Shown here: positions 35,319 through 44,209 of the stretch, piece by piece | How positions within the stretch are numbered: position 1 is the first letter of the stretch | Layout of the letters: each line of letters opens with the position of its first letter | Source: Pseudomonadota bacterium | GTDB taxonomy: Bacteria; Pseudomonadota; Gammaproteobacteria; Burkholderiales; Thiobacillaceae | Assembly: GCA_021836225.1 (NCBI GenBank) | Contig: JAKBJA010000133.1 | Span: forward strand, 186,001 to 250,000 | Direction of reading: 5' to 3' | DNA: 64,000 nucleotides | The notes under the pieces: model-generated | What the model was told of the DNA's origin: nothing | The model's database searches: none | The model's input: only the letters and a program-made list of their open reading frames with translations | Program-made: the position numbers and the translations under genes

Positions 35319-35992
35319 GCCACAACCGGAACGGCCGCGCGGGCGCGCTGGGCGACGCGCGCCTTGTTCCAGTTGTTGGCGGCGATCAGGAGCCCCAGCC
35401 CGATAAAGGCGCCAGGCGGAAGAATCGCCAGCAAGAAACCCCGATAGTTGGGCAGCACGTGCAGAACGAAGCCTTTCGCCGATTCGCCGAGGGCGAGGTC
35501 GATGCCCGAGAGCAGCGTGCCCGTGCCGGCCAGTTCGCGGATCGAGCCGAGTACCACCAGCACCATGGTCAGTCCCAATCCCATCGCCAGACCATCGATC
35601 GCGCTATGCAGCGGGTGATTCTTGGCGGCAAACGCGTCGGCGCGCGCCAGCACGATGCAGTTGGTGACGATGAGCGGTATGAAAATCCCCAGTACCTTAT
35701 GGAGCGGCTGCACAAACGCGTTCATCGCCAGGTCGATCACCGTGACCAGCGCGGCGATGATGAGGATGAACACGGGGATGCGGATTTCGTTCGGCACGAA
35801 ATTGCGGATGCTCGACACCGCGCCGCTCGATGCGGCCATCACCAGGGCCGTGGCGATCCCCAACGACAGCGCGTTGACTACATTGTTGCTGATCGCCAGC
35901 AGCGGACACATGCCAAGCAGCTGCACCAGGCCGGTGTTCTGCTTGATGATGCCGTTGTGGAACAGGCTGCGGATTTCGTTCATCGTGATCAT
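35315..35992 (-). CDS. rnfE: Ion-translocating ferredoxin:NAD oxidoreductase subunit RnfE
   Basis: 225 residues from ATG 35992, which overlaps the rnfG stop (ATGA); a second ATG 9 bp later is possible. It is a polytopic inner-membrane subunit homologous to RnfA, with NTGLVQLLGMCPLLAISNNV, IRIPVFILIIAALVTVIDLA and PLIVTNCIVLARADAFA as family blocks. The complex couples ferredoxin/NADH redox reactions to Na+ or H+ movement. The C-terminus NWNKARVAQRARAAVPVVA is basic. Confidence 0.96.
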   Translation of the reverse strand: MITMNEIRSLFHNGIIKQNTGLVQLLGMCPLLAISNNVVNALSLGIATALVMAASSGAVSSIRNFVPNEIRIPVFILIIAALVTVIDLAMNAFVQPLHKVLGIFIPLIVTNCIVLARADAFAAKNHPLHSAIDGLAMGLGLTMVLVVLGSIRELAGTGTLLSGIDLALGESAKGFVLHVLPNYRGFLLAILPPGAFIGLGLLIAANNWNKARVAQRARAAVPVVA

Positions 35993-36645
35993 GCGCTTTT
36001 CTCCTTGGCCGGCGGCGGCGCGACGAAGGCCGCGCGGTGCCGCGCAAAATAATCGAGCGCGCTCTTGACTGCCTTGACCACTGCGCGCGGGGTGATGGTA
36101 GCGCCGGCACGGGCGTCGAATGCGCCGCCATCTTTGGCGACTTTCCAGTGCTTGGGCTCCGGATTGGTCAGCGACTTGCCGGAAAACTGGTCGATCCACG
36201 GGCTCTTGGCGCGATCGATGTAGTCGCCCAGGCCCGGCGTTTCGTGGTGGGCAGTAACCCGTACGCCGGTCACGGTGCCGTTGGCATCGATTCCGATCAA
36301 CAAGTCTATGTCGCCACTGTAACCGTCGGGCGCGATGGCTTCCAGCACCACGCCGCTGAATGCCCCGCCGCGCCGTGCTACCCAAAGCGCCGAGGGCTGG
36401 CGGGTGCCCAGCAGGTCGTCGGGCGGCACGATTTGCTGGCTGCCCACCAGATCATTGTCGTACAACGTGGCAGGCAGCACCTGGCTGAGGAGCGCGCGCT
36501 TTTCGGCCTGCTGGCCGCGGGTGATGGTCGGCTCGGTGCGGTCATGGGTAAATGCCAGGATGGCGGTGCCGACGAGCGCAAACACGAACAGGATCATGCC
36601 GGTGCGCAGCGCATTCTTCAGGGCGACCCGAGTCTGCGGGGTCAT
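35989..36645 (-). CDS. rnfG: Rnf complex flavoprotein subunit RnfG
   Basis: 218 residues. One N-terminal membrane helix (LRTGMILFVFALVGTAILAF) and a periplasmic FMN domain; FMN is attached to a Thr in the motif here read as RAGATITPRAVVKAV. Earlier blocks GYSGDIDLLIGIDANGTVTG and VTAHHETPGLGDYID are typical of the FMN-binding family. Start and stop overlap rnfD and rnfE by 4 bp each. Confidence 0.95.
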   Translation of the reverse strand: MTPQTRVALKNALRTGMILFVFALVGTAILAFTHDRTEPTITRGQQAEKRALLSQVLPATLYDNDLVGSQQIVPPDDLLGTRQPSALWVARRGGAFSGVVLEAIAPDGYSGDIDLLIGIDANGTVTGVRVTAHHETPGLGDYIDRAKSPWIDQFSGKSLTNPEPKHWKVAKDGGAFDARAGATITPRAVVKAVKSALDYFARHRAAFVAPPPAKEKSA

Positions 36646-37676
36646 GCCGGCGGTTCCTTGGTTTTGCGCGCGCCGCCGTAGATGCGCGGCTGGGTGTACT
36701 GGTCGATCAGGGGCACGCACAGGTTCATCAGCAGGATGGCGAAGGCCACGCCGTCGGGGAAGCCGCCCCAGGTGCGGATGGCCATGGTGAGAAAACCCGC
36801 GCCCAGACCGAAGATCAGCTTGCCGCGTGGCGTCGTCGCGCCCGACACCGGATCGGTTGCGATGAAGAAGGCCCCCAGCATCACCGACGGCGCAAACAGG
36901 TGGAACCACGGCGGGCCGAAGCGCCCGGCGTCGTAGAAATGCAGAAAACCGGCGGTGAGCCACACGCCGGCCAGAAAGGTCAGCGGCACGTGCCAACTGA
37001 TGATGCGCAAGGCCCACAGCAGCAGCCCGCCCAGCAGAAACGCCGCTGCCAGCCACTCGAAGCCGGTGCCGCCGAAACGGCCGAAAATCGGCTCGGTCAT
37101 GACCTCATCCACCGTCAGCTGTCGCAGCAGGCCGGTACGCAGCGTATCCAGCGGGGTGGCCATGGTGACGGCGTCGAGCGTGGCCTTGGGCGTGTCGCCG
37201 CCAAAAATCACGGTGCTGCTCTGAGCCAGCGTGAGGTGGGCGGAGGTGAGTTCGAGCGGCCCCGCCCAGTGCGTCATCTGCACTGGGAATGACACGATCA
37301 GCACCGCGTAGCCCACCATGGCCGGGTTGAAGATGTTCTGCCCCAGCCCGCCATACAGATGCTTGGCGACCACGATGGCGAACAGCGTGCCGGTGACGAT
37401 CAGCCACCACGGCGCCAGCGAGGGCAACGATAGCGCTAGCAGCCAGGCGGTGACGATGGCGGACAGATCCATGAGGAAGGGCTGGAGCGGATAGCCGCGT
37501 GCCTTCAGCATCGCCGCTTCGGCCGCCAGCGCGGTGACGGTGGCGATCGACAGCGTGACGAGGATGCCCGGCCCGAACAGCCAGACGTAGGTTGCGATGG
37601 CAGGCAGCAGCGCTGCCAGCACCCAGGCCATGATCTGGGTGACGCTGCTGCGGTCGAGTATGAAAGGGGAGGGCAT
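36642..37676 (-). CDS. rnfD: Rnf complex membrane flavoprotein subunit RnfD
   Basis: 344 residues, polytopic. The covalent FMN site is DPVSGATTPRGKL (Thr in SGAT). Blocks GLGQNIFNPAMVGYAVLIVS, GTGFEWLAAAFLLGGLL and IRTWGGFPDGVAFAILLMNL match RnfD/NqrB. The stop overlaps the rnfG start, and its ATG overlaps the last base of the rnfC stop (TGATG). Confidence 0.96.
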   Translation of the reverse strand: MPSPFILDRSSVTQIMAWVLAALLPAIATYVWLFGPGILVTLSIATVTALAAEAAMLKARGYPLQPFLMDLSAIVTAWLLALSLPSLAPWWLIVTGTLFAIVVAKHLYGGLGQNIFNPAMVGYAVLIVSFPVQMTHWAGPLELTSAHLTLAQSSTVIFGGDTPKATLDAVTMATPLDTLRTGLLRQLTVDEVMTEPIFGRFGGTGFEWLAAAFLLGGLLLWALRIISWHVPLTFLAGVWLTAGFLHFYDAGRFGPPWFHLFAPSVMLGAFFIATDPVSGATTPRGKLIFGLGAGFLTMAIRTWGGFPDGVAFAILLMNLCVPLIDQYTQPRIYGGARKTKEPPA

Positions 37677-39349
37677 CAGGTGTTCTTCTCTTCGGTTTCC
37701 AGCGGCTGGCGCGCCAGTTCGCGGATCTTGGCCCGACGCGCCTCGATCTCCTCGATCTGCTGCAGCTGCTCGGGCGTCAGCTGGTCGACGTTTTTCGGAG
37801 CCACGTCGGGTTTTTTCGCCGCCGCGCGCGCCAGTGCCGCGGCGATCAGTGCCTTCTTCGCGTCGGCATCGCTGGGGGCGGCACCTGCAGCCGCGGGCTC
37901 CGCGGCGAGTTCGGCTCGTTTGGCCTGCGCCTTGGCGGCGAGCTTCTCGGCCTTTTCCTTTTTCTCGCGCTCCTGACGGAACTGGCGGAACTCATGGCGC
38001 TCGCGCGCCAGATCGGCGGCACGCTTGTCCTTTTCGTGCGCCCAGATTTCGCTCTTGGCGTAGCGATAGAAATCGACCAGCGGGATATGGCTGGGGCAGA
38101 CGTAGCTGCAGCAGCCGCATTCGATGCAGTCGAACAGGTGGTATTCCTGTGCGCGGCCGAAGTCGCCCACCTTGGCGAAACGGAACAGCTCCTGCGGCTG
38201 CAGCTCGGCCGGGCATGCGTCGGCACAGCGGGTGCAGCGGATGCACGGCAGCGCTTTCGGCAGCGGCGGGAACAATTCCTTCGATTTCACCAGGAGGCAG
38301 TTGGTGGCCTTGACCACCGGCACGTCGAGGTTCGGCATCGGCATGCCCATCATCGGCCCGCCCATCAGCACGCCGGTGGTGCCGTCGCGGTCGCCCGCCA
38401 GCGTGATCAGCGCGTGCATCGGCGTGCCGATCAGCACCTCGAAATTCTGCGGGCGCAGCACGTGGCCGGTCACGGTGACCAACCGCGAGATCAGCGGCTC
38501 GCCATGATGCACCGCGCGCGCCAGCGCATACGCGGTGCCGACGTTGAACACCTGGAGGCCGACGTCGGTGGAGCGCTTGCCGGAGGGCACCTGCTTGCCG
38601 GTGAGAATCTCGGTCATCTGCTTGGCGCCGCCGCTGGGATAGAGCGTCGGCACGGTGACGATTTCCACGGCAAAGTCCAGGCGGTCTGCAGCGGCCTGCA
38701 TCGCGGCGATGGCCTCCGGCTTGTTGTCCTCGATGCCGACGAGGATTTCGGTGCTGCCCATCAGATGGCGCATCACCGCCACGCCCTGCAGGATTTCGTC
38801 GGCGTGGTGGCGCATCAGCACGTCGTCGCAGGTGATCCACGGTTCGCATTCGCCGCCGTTGATGATCAGGGTGGGGCAGTGGCCGGAGGCGCCGGGGTTG
38901 AGCTTGGCCCCGGTGGGGAACACCGCGCCGCCGAGGCCAGCCAGCCCCAGGTCGCGCAGTTTCATGCGCAGTTCGTCCGGTGCCATCGCCCGGTAATCGA
39001 GCGGCGCGTGGGTGATCCATTCGTCGCGGCCGTCGGTTTCGATCGTGATGCACAGGTCGGGCAGGCCGGAGACATGGGGAACCGGCTGCAGGTCGATGGC
39101 CGTGACGGTGCCCGAACTGGAGGCATGGACCGCAGTCGAGATGGCACCGTCGGCCGCGGCGATCATCTGGCCTTTCTTCACGTGATCGCCGACCTCGACC
39201 ACCGGCTTGGCCGGGTTGCCGATGTGCTGGCGCAGCGGGATGACCAGTTTCCGGGGCAGCGGTGCGGCGTGAACCGGACGCGCGTTCGATTCCGCCTTGT
39301 GCTCGGGCGGGTGCACCCCGCCCTTGAATTTGAACAGTTCGCGACTCAT
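37676..39349 (-). CDS. rnfC: Rnf complex iron-sulfur/NADH-binding subunit RnfC
   Basis: 557 residues. The NADH/FMN-binding region has GLAGLGGAVFPTGAKLNPGA and INGGECEPWITCDDVLMRHH. Two 4Fe-4S motifs follow: CIRCTRCADACP and CIECGCCSYVCPSHIPLVDF. The C-terminal ~130 residues are a Lys/Glu/Ala-rich helical tail (AEKLAAKAQAKRAELAAEPA), common in RnfC. It binds NADH on the cytoplasmic side. Confidence 0.96.
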   Translation of the reverse strand: MSRELFKFKGGVHPPEHKAESNARPVHAAPLPRKLVIPLRQHIGNPAKPVVEVGDHVKKGQMIAAADGAISTAVHASSSGTVTAIDLQPVPHVSGLPDLCITIETDGRDEWITHAPLDYRAMAPDELRMKLRDLGLAGLGGAVFPTGAKLNPGASGHCPTLIINGGECEPWITCDDVLMRHHADEILQGVAVMRHLMGSTEILVGIEDNKPEAIAAMQAAADRLDFAVEIVTVPTLYPSGGAKQMTEILTGKQVPSGKRSTDVGLQVFNVGTAYALARAVHHGEPLISRLVTVTGHVLRPQNFEVLIGTPMHALITLAGDRDGTTGVLMGGPMMGMPMPNLDVPVVKATNCLLVKSKELFPPLPKALPCIRCTRCADACPAELQPQELFRFAKVGDFGRAQEYHLFDCIECGCCSYVCPSHIPLVDFYRYAKSEIWAHEKDKRAADLARERHEFRQFRQEREKKEKAEKLAAKAQAKRAELAAEPAAAGAAPSDADAKKALIAAALARAAAKKPDVAPKNVDQLTPEQLQQIEEIEARRAKIRELARQPLETEEKNT

Positions 39350-39357
39350 GGGGTTTC

Positions 39358-39912
39358 CTATGCGACGCGCTTCAGTTCAATCACCGGATGCTTCCATTTC
39401 CAGTGCGGCAGATCCTCGGCGATGGGCACCATCGAGATGCAGTCGACCGGGCAGGGCGGCAGGCATAGCTCGCAGCCGGTGCATTCGGCAGCGATGATGG
39501 TGTGCATCTGCTTGGCGGCACCGGAAATCGCGTCGACCGGGCAGGCCTGGATGCACAGGGTGCAGCCGATGCAGGTCTGCTCGTCGATGAAGGCGACCGA
39601 TTTCGGCTTGGGCGTGCCGTGGGTTTCATCCAGGGACTTGGGCTCGATCCCCAGCAGATCGGCCAGCTTCTTTACCCCCTCCTCGCCGCCGGGGGGACAC
39701 TGGTTGATGTCGGCTTCGCCCTTGGCGATCGCCTCGGCATAGGGCCGGCAGCCGGGAAAGCCGCACTGGCCGCACTGCGTCTGCGGCAGGATGGCGTCGA
39801 TCTTTTCCGCCAGCGGATTGCCTTCCACCTTGAAGCGGATCGCCGACCAGCCCAGTATCAGGCCGGTCACGACGGCGATGCCGACCATCACCAGAATGGC
39901 AGTGAACATCAC
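39358..39912 (-). CDS. rnfB: Rnf complex iron-sulfur subunit RnfB
   Basis: 184 residues. N-terminal membrane helix ([20 protein letters not shown]), then a 4Fe-4S domain with [20 protein letters not shown] and INQCPPGG, then two ferredoxin motifs [14 protein letters not shown] and [15 protein letters not shown]. It passes electrons from ferredoxin into the complex. The C-terminus is short (IELKRVA). Confidence 0.96.
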   Translation of the reverse strand: MMFTAILVMVGIAVVTGLILGWSAIRFKVEGNPLAEKIDAILPQTQCGQCGFPGCRPYAEAIAKGEADINQCPPGGEEGVKKLADLLGIEPKSLDETHGTPKPKSVAFIDEQTCIGCTLCIQACPVDAISGAAKQMHTIIAAECTGCELCLPPCPVDCISMVPIAEDLPHWKWKHPVIELKRVA

Positions 39913-40511
39913 TTCACCAATCCGGAGAAGCCCATGAAGGCCAGCGACATCAGCCCGGCGGTGATCATCGCGATGCTGGAGCCCTTGAACGGCGCCGGAA
40001 TGTCACACGTCTCCAGCCGTTCGCGGATGCCGGCGAACAGGATCAGCACCAGGGTGAAGCCGAGCGCACCGCCGGCGCCGAAAAACAGCGATTCGACGAA
40101 GTTGTGCTGCGCCTGCACGTTCAGCAGCGGAATCCCCAGCACCGCGCAGTTGGTGGTGATCAGCGGCAGGTAGATGCCCAGCACCTGATACAGCACCGGG
40201 CTGGATTTCTGGATGAACATCTCGGTGAATTGCACGATCCCGGCAATCACCACAATGAACGACAGCGTGCGCAGGTAGAACAACTCGGGGCCAAGCAGGT
40301 ATTCGTTGATGAGGTAGCTTGCGCCGGAGGCCAGCGTCAGCACGAAGGTCGTCGCCAGCCCCATGCCGATCGCGGCTTCCAGTTTTTTCGACACGCCCAT
40401 GAAGGGGCACAGGCCAAGGATCTTGGCCATCACGATGTTGTTCACGAACACCGTGGAAATGAGGATGAGGATGTAGGTTTCCAAAGCAGGCAGCCCGACG
40501 CGATGGCGCAT
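39909..40511 (-). CDS. rnfA: Rnf complex membrane subunit RnfA
   Basis: Up to 200 residues from ATG 40511; a TTG at 40484 ([10 protein letters not shown]) would give 191, closer to the usual ~193, and neither start has a clear Shine-Dalgarno. Blocks [40 protein letters not shown], and [20 protein letters not shown] are typical. It is the first gene of rnfABCDGE. Six membrane helices are expected. Confidence 0.95.
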   Translation of the reverse strand: MRHRVGLPALETYILILISTVFVNNIVMAKILGLCPFMGVSKKLEAAIGMGLATTFVLTLASGASYLINEYLLGPELFYLRTLSFIVVIAGIVQFTEMFIQKSSPVLYQVLGIYLPLITTNCAVLGIPLLNVQAQHNFVESLFFGAGGALGFTLVLILFAGIRERLETCDIPAPFKGSSIAMITAGLMSLAFMGFSGLVK

Positions 40512-40632
40512 TATCCGCCACGGGAGGCTTGTGCTTCAACCCCGAACCCTGAACAGGTTCTTGCTAGGGGTCATGCAGCGCTCGTGTACACCCCCTGTCA
40601 GCCGTTGCCCTCGGCCCTTTGTTCCTGGTGGT

Positions 40633-40650
40633 TGTCGGAATTTTTTACAT
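40633..40650 (+). promoter_or_regulatory. Candidate PEP-CTERM box (enhancer-like element) 1a
   Basis: TGTCGGAATTTTTTACAT, matching 14 of 18 positions of the element at 51785-51802 before the other PEP-CTERM gene; it has TGT-N11-ACA symmetry. It lies in the 320-bp region between rnfA and the PEP-CTERM gene; its centre is 125.5 bp from the start of the -24/-12 promoter. Confidence 0.6.
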
Positions 40651-40687
40651 CTAAAAGGGTGAATAACGGCCTTTTTGAGGAAAAGGG

Positions 40688-40705
40688 AGTCGGGTTTCTT
40701 TACAA
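40688..40705 (+). promoter_or_regulatory. Weaker copy of the same element (1b)
   Basis: AGTCGGGTTTCTTTACAA, 13 of 18 matches to 40633-40650, 55 bp further downstream. It could be a second activator site. Confidence 0.4.
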
Positions 40706-40766
40706 AAAAACTGGATGCATCCGCCAGGATCAATAAATTTCATTAATAAACAAGAGGGTGCAAATG

Positions 40767-40781
40767 TGGAGTGTTTTTTGC
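40767..40781 (+). promoter_or_regulatory. Sigma-54 type -24/-12 promoter of the PEP-CTERM gene
   Basis: TGGAGTGTTTTTTGC: GG and GC 10 bp apart with the TTTGC form of the -12 box, 50 bp before the start codon. Confidence 0.65.
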
Positions 40782-40831
40782 TTAAAACCGTCGGTGCTGC
40801 ACAAAAAATAAATCACCAGAGGAGGAACACA

Positions 40832-41656
40832 ATGAAAATGTCACATGCATTGGTGGCGGCGACGCTGCTTGCGGGCGTCCTGACCTTACATGCACCCGTA
40901 TCTTCAGCTGCGCTCCCGGACTATGGCCTGATTTCTGGCGCGGGGGTGACCACCGTTGCGGGGACAACGACCAATTGGGCGTATGACACCTCGCCGGCAA
41001 GCGTCAGTGGTACAGGCTACTCGGCCAGCGCGCAGACCAATTACGGCGTCAACCACGCCACTAGCGGGACGACGTCCAATGTGCTGGCGTATGCCGGCAG
41101 CCTGTGGTGGGACCAGTACACGATCAGTGGGGGGACGGGGAGCGGCAGCGCGAGCTTCTCCGCTGCACTGGATGGCAGTCTGGCTTCCAGCGGTCTTGCC
41201 GGGGCTGGAGTGGGCTATGCGCTGGTCATTTCCAGCAGCCTGCCGACCAGCTACAACATCGACTTCTCCACGCTGACCGCTTTGAATACGACGACCTGGC
41301 TCAATACCCAGCTTAGTGCGTTCGAAGCATCGACCGGCGCGACTGTTCTGGCCTCCTATGTGGACGGCGTGACCTCGGGGGGAAGCAAACTGATCAACAA
41401 GGCCTATAGCGGCAATTTTGGCTTCACTTACGACACGTCTTTCTATATCGGGGCGGTGCTCCTGACAGGTGCGGGCGGCAACAGCGGAACCGCGGATTTC
41501 TTCAATACCGCCACTTTCGACATCGGGCTGAACGGTGGCGACACGCTGACGATGGCGTCTTCCGTGCCCGAGCCGGGCGAATGGATCATGCTGCTCGCGG
41601 GCCTTGGCCTGATGGGCTTGCGCCTGAAGGGCAGGCGAGGACAGGTGACCGGTTAA
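40832..41656 (+). CDS. PEP-CTERM sorting-domain protein, unknown function
   Basis: 274 residues from ATG 40832, with GAGGAGGAACACA upstream. Signal peptide MKMSHALVAATLLAGVLTLH ending near SSA, then a Ser/Thr/Gly-rich exported domain (many SGTG, GTTSN runs), and a C-terminal sorting signal VPEPGEWIMLLAGLGLMGLR followed by basic LKGRRG. This is the PEP-CTERM tripartite signal recognised by an exosortase (XrtA/EpsH type); the exosortase gene is not in this window. The passenger domain is not recognised. Expected role: surface or extracellular matrix protein. Confidence 0.9.
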   Translation: MKMSHALVAATLLAGVLTLHAPVSSAALPDYGLISGAGVTTVAGTTTNWAYDTSPASVSGTGYSASAQTNYGVNHATSGTTSNVLAYAGSLWWDQYTISGGTGSGSASFSAALDGSLASSGLAGAGVGYALVISSSLPTSYNIDFSTLTALNTTTWLNTQLSAFEASTGATVLASYVDGVTSGGSKLINKAYSGNFGFTYDTSFYIGAVLLTGAGGNSGTADFFNTATFDIGLNGGDTLTMASSVPEPGEWIMLLAGLGLMGLRLKGRRGQVTG

Positions 41657-41674
41657 GCCTGTCACTCGGATGGC

Positions 41675-41707
41675 AAAAACCCGCCGTTCGACTGGCGGGT
41701 TTTTTTG
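41675..41707 (+). terminator. Rho-independent terminator
   Basis: AAAACCCGCC-GTTCGACT-GGCGGGTTTTTTT: 7-bp GC stem with 8-base loop and T tract. Confidence 0.9.
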
Positions 41708-41752
41708 TGGCCATGCATCCGGCAGCAGCGTGGTGCCGCCTCGCGGCCGGTG

Positions 41753-42760
41753 TCAGACCGGGCAGCTCGGCCCCGCCGGATTGCTTGCTGCCCAGAAATC
41801 GTAGCCCTTGCTCAGAAACTCGTCCCACGGCAGGTAGTGCGAACCGTCGCACGAGAAGGTGAGGCCGACCATGCCGTTGAAGATGTTGAGCGAACCGGCA
41901 CGCAGGTAGAAGGTCTCGTCCATGAAGCGCAGCGCACGCAGGCCATCGAGTACCGGGCGGATTCTGTCCTTGGGCACCACTGCGTCGGTCGGGTAGGGGT
42001 GGCGCGGATAAATCAGGCAGGTGTCGGGGTCGGTGAGCGCGTGGATGTCGAGCAGGCGGTAGCGATACGGATCGTCGACCAGCCAGATCGTTGCGCGGCT
42101 GCTGGAAAAATGCAGCTTGCCGTGGAAGATGCCGCGATCGGTCATCAGTTCCTCCATCACGCCCAGCACGGTGTCGAGGTTCAGGTCCATCTGGCTGTCG
42201 CTGCGGGTCTGGTGGAACACCGCGCCGCGGATCGCCGGGTCGCCCTTGATCTGCCGCCAGTAGGTGGGTTCGTCGTACAGTTTGCCGGTGATCGGCAGGT
42301 CGCGCAGGTCGAAGTCGGCGCCGACGAAACCGAGCACCCGCCCGTCGTCGTCGCGCACGATCTGGATCGCGGTGAGCGACGGCCGCTTGGCGCGCAGGCT
42401 GATGTAGGCCTGCGACAGCAGGAAGCCCTGGTTCGGCACCGCTTCGTTCATGTAGGGGCGGTTGGAGCGGTCGCGCCCGTAGTCGATCTCGATCAGGCCC
42501 TCGTGGCTGGTGTTGTCGGAGAGCTGGACCGCCTGGGTATCCATCGCATACATGTACTTGCAGGCGGGCAGTTCCTTCAGCGCATGCGTCAGCGCGGCAT
42601 TGAGCCCGGCGCGGCTGGGCCAGGCCCGGCTGCAGGCCTGCGCCGCCAGCGCCAGCGGTTCGCGCAGCAGATTGGCCAGGACGTCGCGTTGATGGGCGAC
42701 GCTTTCAGCCAGGGTGGTGGGCGCCGGCTTGGACGCGCGATTCTGGACGGCGAACTGCAT
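41753..42760 (-). CDS. Cache/PDC-type sensor domain protein
   Basis: 335 residues from ATG 42760 (MQFAVQNRASKPAPTTLAES), which overlaps the last base of the HAD stop (TGATG). The core resembles a PDC (Cache) ligand-sensing domain: YMYAMDTQAVQLSDNTSHEG, RPYMNEAVPNQGFLLSQAYI and VLGFVGADFDLRDLPITG. No membrane helix and no output domain are visible, which is unusual for Cache proteins and suggests a cytoplasmic sensor acting with a partner. It is in an operon with the HAD phosphatase gene. Confidence 0.75.
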   Translation of the reverse strand: MQFAVQNRASKPAPTTLAESVAHQRDVLANLLREPLALAAQACSRAWPSRAGLNAALTHALKELPACKYMYAMDTQAVQLSDNTSHEGLIEIDYGRDRSNRPYMNEAVPNQGFLLSQAYISLRAKRPSLTAIQIVRDDDGRVLGFVGADFDLRDLPITGKLYDEPTYWRQIKGDPAIRGAVFHQTRSDSQMDLNLDTVLGVMEELMTDRGIFHGKLHFSSSRATIWLVDDPYRYRLLDIHALTDPDTCLIYPRHPYPTDAVVPKDRIRPVLDGLRALRFMDETFYLRAGSLNIFNGMVGLTFSCDGSHYLPWDEFLSKGYDFWAASNPAGPSCPV

Positions 42761-43446
42761 CAGCTGCTTCCTTGTAAAACGGGCTGGCGCAGCGAGATCA
42801 CCGGCCAGTTCCTGGCTTCGGCGTGCGCGCGCAAGGTGGGGTCGGGGTCGACGGCGATCGGATGCTTCACCTTTTCCAGCAGCGGCAGGTCGTTGTGCGA
42901 GTCGCTGTAGAACCAGCTGGTGCTGAGGCAATCCAGCTGCGTGCCGTGGGCTTCGAGGAAGTGCTCGAGACGGACGACCTTGCCTTCGCGGAAGCAGGGC
43001 GTGCCGGCGACTTCGCCGGTGAAACGGCCGTCGATTTCCTCGGGGTCGGTGGCGATCAGGTTCGAGATGCCGAATTCCTTCGCGATCGGGCCGGTGACGA
43101 AGCTGTTGGTGGCAGTGATGACGGCGACCAGGTCGGCCTCGTTGAGGTGTTTGTTGACGAGGTCGCGCGCGGCCTGGGTGATCATCGGCTTGATGCGTGT
43201 TTCCATGTATTCGGCGTGCCAGGCGTCGAGCTGTTCGCGCGTATGGGTGGCGAGCGGACGCAGGGCAAACGCCAGGAACGCGTAGATGTCGAGCCGTCCG
43301 GCCTTGTAGTCCTCGTAGAAGGCGCGGTTCTTGGCTTCGTAGTGCGGGCCGTCGACCGCGCCCTTGGCGATGAGGAACTGGCCCCATTCGTAATCGGAGT
43401 CGCCGGCGAGCAGGGTGTTGTCGAGATCGAACAGGACGAGATTCAT
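42760..43446 (-). CDS. HAD-superfamily (IB) phosphatase
   Basis: 228 residues. The catalytic DxDxT is at the N-terminus (VLFDLDNTLLAGDS, Asp7/Asp9), the second motif in AVITATNSFVT, the Lys in GEVAGTPCFREGKV and the Mg-binding FYSDSHNDLPLLEKV. This is the SerB-like IB subfamily (also used for histidinol-phosphate phosphatase in some bacteria). No histidine or serine genes are next to it, so the substrate stays open. Confidence 0.9.
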   Translation of the reverse strand: MNLVLFDLDNTLLAGDSDYEWGQFLIAKGAVDGPHYEAKNRAFYEDYKAGRLDIYAFLAFALRPLATHTREQLDAWHAEYMETRIKPMITQAARDLVNKHLNEADLVAVITATNSFVTGPIAKEFGISNLIATDPEEIDGRFTGEVAGTPCFREGKVVRLEHFLEAHGTQLDCLSTSWFYSDSHNDLPLLEKVKHPIAVDPDPTLRAHAEARNWPVISLRQPVLQGSS

Positions 43447-43483
43447 ATCGGGATACAGGGTACAAGCTTCACGTTACAGGAAT

Positions 43484-44158
43484 TCAGGCGCGCGGGGCCT
43501 GGCCGCGGTCGAGCCAGAATTCGCGCAGTTCATAGGCGCCCCAGAGGGCCAGCGCGACATGGTCTTCGCGACGGACGGCGCGCTCTTCCGGGCTGAGTTC
43601 GTCGAGCGGCGCGGCCAGTATGTAGAAGGGATCGAGCACTTCGTCGACGAAGGCTTCGTCCTTGCTGCCCGCGGGCAGGTGCCAGTCGTCTTCCCAGTGT
43701 TCCACCGCCAGCAGGAAACCGGCGGCCCACAGCTGGGCATAGGGCGGGATGCCGGCTGCCTTCAGCTGCCGGGCTTCGGCCGGCGGCAGTTCGGCCAGGA
43801 GACCATTCCAGTCCATGATCAGCGGCGACAGCGCCTTGGGATCGGCGAGGTCTTCGATCGGCGCGGTCAGCGCACGGGCGATCTCGTTGCGGCGGCGTTC
43901 GAACAGCGCCAGAAAGCGCGCCGCGTCGGCTTCGTCCTCGAATACCGCATCGAGGCCATCGTTGCGGTCGAGCAGCACCGGGAAATATTCCTCGGGGGGG
44001 ATGGCGCGCGGGCTGCAGACCAGCGCGGTGACGAAACCGTCCAGGCCTTCCAGCGAGACTGGCACGTCAGTGCGCTCGTCGATGAGGTCGACCAGGTCGG
44101 CCAGCGCGTCGATCTCGTCGTCGCTGAGCGGGGCGTGGGGGGATTTGGGTGCGGGCAT
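43484..44158 (-). CDS. YecA/UPF0149-family protein
   Basis: 224 residues from ATG 44158 (MPAPKSPHAPLSDDEIDALA). The UPF0149 helical domain is visible in SLEGLDGFVTALVCSPRAIP and GIPPYAQLWAAGFLLAVEHW. The zinc-binding SEC-C tail (CxCxS...CC) found in many YecA proteins is missing. Soluble, acidic, function unknown. It diverges from the CbiM-like gene. Confidence 0.85.
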   Translation of the reverse strand: MPAPKSPHAPLSDDEIDALADLVDLIDERTDVPVSLEGLDGFVTALVCSPRAIPPEEYFPVLLDRNDGLDAVFEDEADAARFLALFERRRNEIARALTAPIEDLADPKALSPLIMDWNGLLAELPPAEARQLKAAGIPPYAQLWAAGFLLAVEHWEDDWHLPAGSKDEAFVDEVLDPFYILAAPLDELSPEERAVRREDHVALALWGAYELREFWLDRGQAPRA

Positions 44159-44209
44159 GGCTGGGCTTCTAAATAAGGATGCGGACCGCGCATCGCGTAA
44201 AATCGGCAC

